Source of the DNA: Planctomycetota bacterium
Lineage (GTDB): Bacteria > Planctomycetota > JAJSAM01 > JAJVHW01
Assembly: GCA_021776825.1 (NCBI GenBank)
Contig: JAJFFG010000076.1
Coordinates: 152,613-216,612 of the forward strand
Direction of reading: 5' to 3'
Length of the DNA stretch: 64,000 nucleotides
Positions within the stretch are counted from its first letter, which is position 1, and each line of letters begins with the position of its first letter. Below are positions 62,214 to 64,000 of the stretch, one piece after another. The notes beneath the pieces are model-generated. The model was not told the origin of the DNA. It did no database searches and saw nothing but the letters and a program-made list of their open reading frames with translations. A program made the position numbers and the translations under genes.

Positions 62214-63335
62214 ATGGCGAGACGCGTGATCCTGAGCGTGGGGACGAAGCGGGGCCTGTTCCTGCTGGAGTCGACGACTGGTCGCAAGCGATGGAAGGTG
62301 ACGGGGCCGCTCTTGAAGGGCTGGTCGATTCCCTACGCGGTGATCGACACGCGCAGCGCGCCGGCCGTGCACGTCGGGGCGTCGCACTACGCGTTCGGCG
62401 CGTCGGCGCAGTCGGCGCCTCTGCGCTCGCTGAAGTTCAAGGCCGCGGAGCGCATGCCGGAGTTCCCGAAGCTGAACCCGAAGGCGGCGAAGTTCGCGAA
62501 GGCGTGCGGCATCGACGTCTCGCCAAAGATCTGGAACATCACGCCGGGACCGGCGAAGCGGAAGCGCGTGCTCTACATGGGCACCGCGCCGGCGGGTCTG
62601 TTCCGCAGTGACGACCGCGGCAAGACGTGGGAACCCGTCACGGGCCTGAACAAGCACAAGACGCGCAAGGACTGGAACCCTGGCGCCGGCGGGCAGTGCC
62701 TGCACAGCATCCAGATCGATCCGCAGAACGAGAAGCGCATGTGGACGGCGATCTCCGCCGCCGGCGCGTTCCGCACGGACGACGGCGGCGAGACCTGGAA
62801 GACGATCAACCCCGGCGTGGAGAGCTACGTCGGCGCGCCGGAAGGCACCGACGCGTACACGTGAGTGCACAAACTCCTCGTGCACCCGGCGGCGCCGGGT
62901 GTCCTCTTCCAGCAGAACCACATCGGTGTCTACAAGTCGACCGACAGCGGCGACTCCTGGCAGCGCATCGACAGCGGACTTCCGTACGACTTCGGCTTCG
63001 GGATCGCGATGCACGCGCAGGACGCGAACTCCTGCTTCGTCATCCCGCTCGAGCCGGTCGACTACAGCTTCCGCGCGACCGACGGGGAACTCGCCGTCTA
63101 CCAGTACGGCCGCAGCGGCAAGTGGCGCAAGCGGGCGAAGGGCCTGCCGCGCAAGCATGCGCACGTGAGCGTTCTGCGCCAGGCGTTGACGTCGGACTCG
63201 CTCGATCCGTGTGGCGTCTACTTCGGCACACAGGGCGGCACGCTCTTCGCCAGCAACGACTCCGGCGCGAGTTGGGACACCGCGGCGCAGTACCTGCCGC
63301 CGATCTACTCGGTCACCGCGGCCATCGTGGAGTGA
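62214..63335 (+). CDS. BNR/sialidase-like propeller protein with in-frame TGA: candidate selenoprotein
   Basis: The frame from ATG 62214 (after GGGAGG) is 373 codons plus stop, with one TGA at codon 217 (62862-62864). Both sides belong to one protein: VLYMGTAPAGLFRSDDRGKTW and GAGGQCLHSIQ before, VHKLLVHPAAPGVLFQQNH and GLPYDFGFGIAMH after, all parts of the WD40/YVTN/BNR-like propeller family. From memory, this family has a conserved Cys just before V-H-K, so TGA replaces Cys. A hairpin follows the TGA at SECIS-like spacing. The true stop overlaps the MoaD gene by 4 bases, so the second half is evidently translated. Alternatives: nonsense mutation from TGC, or sequencing error. If TGA is a stop, the product is 216 residues and GTG 62865 could restart. 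Confidence 0.8.
62862..62901 (+). promoter_or_regulatory. UGA codon with candidate bacterial SECIS hairpin
   Basis: After TGA (62862-62864), CACCCGGC (62883-62890) and GCCGGGTG (62894-62901) form a perfect 8-bp stem with loop GGC. The loop starts 26 bases after the UGA and begins with G. As I recall, published bacterial SECIS models ask for about 16-37 bases and a G in the first two loop positions. A competing GTGCAC/GTGCAC pairing exists. GC-rich DNA makes such hairpins common. Confidence 0.5.
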
Positions 63336-63604
63336 GCGTCACTCTCCGGCTCCCGTCCGTCCTGAAGGTCGCCGTGGGCGCCGACGAGGTTCGGATCGCG
63401 GGCAGCACCGTGCGCGAAGCGTTCGACGCCGCGTGCGCCGAGCTCCCGCGTCTTCGTCAGCACATCCTGCAACCGAACGGCGATCTCCGTCCGCACGTGC
63501 TCTGCCTCGTCAACGACCGGGTCCTCGACCGACGCGGCTTCGGGGAGCACCCGCTCGCCGACGGCGACGAGATCCTGATCCACCAGGCGATCTCGGGCGG
63601 GTAG
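63332..63604 (+). CDS. MoaD/ThiS-family sulfur carrier protein
   Basis: 90 residues from GTG 63332, overlapping the previous stop (GTGA). Ubiquitin-like beta-grasp fold with R-I-A-G-S-T-V-R-E-A near the start, LCLVNDRVLDRRGFGEHPLADGDEILIHQA later, and a C-terminal Gly-Gly that would be activated as a thiocarboxylate. MoaD serves molybdopterin synthesis and ThiS thiazole synthesis; neither pathway is nearby. Its coupling to the propeller gene suggests a shared, unknown sulfur-transfer role. I recall this gene pair in other bacteria. Confidence 0.9.
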   Translation: MSVTLRLPSVLKVAVGADEVRIAGSTVREAFDAACAELPRLRQHILQPNGDLRPHVLCLVNDRVLDRRGFGEHPLADGDEILIHQAISGG

Positions 63605-63681
63605 GGGCGGCGCATCGGGAACTTCCGACGCGTGACAGCATCCAAGGCTGCGTTGCACTGCCCGATCAGGAGTACCCGACG

Positions 63682-63978
63682 ATGACCGACCCCGCGACCG
63701 CGAGGAACCGCGTCCCGCGCTCGATCCTCGAGAAGATGGCGCTCGGGCTGAGCGGACTGGGACTGGGCGCACTCGGGTTGGTGGTTGCAGCAGGATGCGC
63801 CGAGTCGGTCGGCGCGTCGCCCGCAGCGGGGACCGTCGCGAGCCCCGTGGAGGCTCCGCTAGCCGGAAGTTCCAGGCCCAGGCGGGCCGAAATCGGCGTG
63901 AGACCCTTGTTCTCCCTGGGGTTTCCCTGGCCAGAGCGGCGCAAAGTGTACCCATGTATTGACTCGGGTTTTACTTGA
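63682..63978 (+). CDS. Putative small lipoprotein, possibly disrupted at its 3' end
   Basis: 98 residues from ATG 63682 after AGGAG. A hydrophobic segment ends in a lipobox-like VVAAGC (about residue 39). The last 25 residues (after SSRPRRAEIG) lie in DNA of lower GC and look unrelated to the rest, so the original 3' end may have been replaced. Function unknown. Confidence 0.55.
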   Translation: MTDPATARNRVPRSILEKMALGLSGLGLGALGLVVAAGCAESVGASPAAGTVASPVEAPLAGSSRPRRAEIGVRPLFSLGFPWPERRKVYPCIDSGFT

Positions 63979-64000
63979 GTTCTCGATCGGTAAGCGTTAG

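Noticed and set aside
62865..63335. Separate gene starting at GTG 62865
   Set aside because: It would encode only the second part of a propeller, starts directly after the TGA without its own ribosome binding site, and the first part is equally incomplete. One gene with TGA readthrough, or a broken gene, explains it better.
1..64000. tRNA, rRNA or riboswitch genes
   Set aside because: I looked for cloverleaf-like TTCGA/TTCGAAT contexts and conserved riboswitch cores and found none I could support. A covariance-model scan would settle it.

Overview
The window is very GC-rich DNA, densely packed with genes on both strands. No stretch longer than about 300 bases lacks a gene, and I saw no rRNA, tRNA, CRISPR array or transposase. 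Lipoprotein signals, an RND/TolC efflux system and dozens of exported proteins point to a diderm bacterium. Three genes fuse an ECF sigma factor to a membrane anchor and a large extracytoplasmic region, and there are several gluzincin-like peptidases and many one-off secreted beta-propeller, FG-GAP and carboxypeptidase-regulatory proteins. That style fits Planctomycetota best. The assignment is inference from gene content.

Layout. 1-5.5 kb: a membrane-anchored WD40-like protein leaving the left edge, an exported beta-helix protein, a tandem set of three paralogous four-helix membrane proteins that seem to use AUU/AUC start codons, and a HAD-like protein divergent from a LysR regulator. 5.5-12.5 kb: the LysR gene overlaps an RNA 2'-phosphotransferase (KptA), followed by secreted proteins, an EF-hand protein, a GNAT enzyme and a metallopeptidase. 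12.6-23.7 kb: a 1085-residue secreted protein, ECF fusion 1, a GNAT enzyme, an 831-residue lipoprotein, a second metallopeptidase and a lone prepilin.

23.8-35.8 kb is one functional block. A sigma-54 response regulator and its sensor kinase are followed by a Cus/Czc-type heavy-metal efflux operon: two TolC-family lipoproteins, a His-rich protein with two identical-looking Cys modules, an adaptor and a CusA-like pump. Between regulator and pump genes lie two near-identical dyad sites 32 bp apart and a sequence matching a -24/-12 promoter, so the two-component system probably switches on the operon. 36-45 kb: an MscS-type TM-repeat protein with a strong terminator, ECF fusion 2, small secreted proteins, one of them behind a hairpin that would mask its ribosome binding site, a 138-bp inverted-repeat element and a phosphotransferase. 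45-62 kb: SnoaL-like and HEAT proteins, a peptidase-like protein without its active site, an alpha/alpha-toroid protein, a beta-carbonic anhydrase lipoprotein, ECF fusion 3, RCC1-like and FG-GAP propellers, and a leishmanolysin-like protease.

The most striking item is near the right end (62214-63335). A BNR/sialidase-like propeller gene is interrupted by one in-frame TGA, where I recall its family carrying a conserved Cys. An 8-bp hairpin follows the TGA at a spacing that suits a bacterial SECIS element, and the reading frame continues intact to a stop that overlaps the start of a MoaD/ThiS gene. I read it as a candidate selenoprotein, with a simple nonsense mutation as the main alternative. 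The last ~110 bases have visibly lower GC and may mark the start of foreign DNA.
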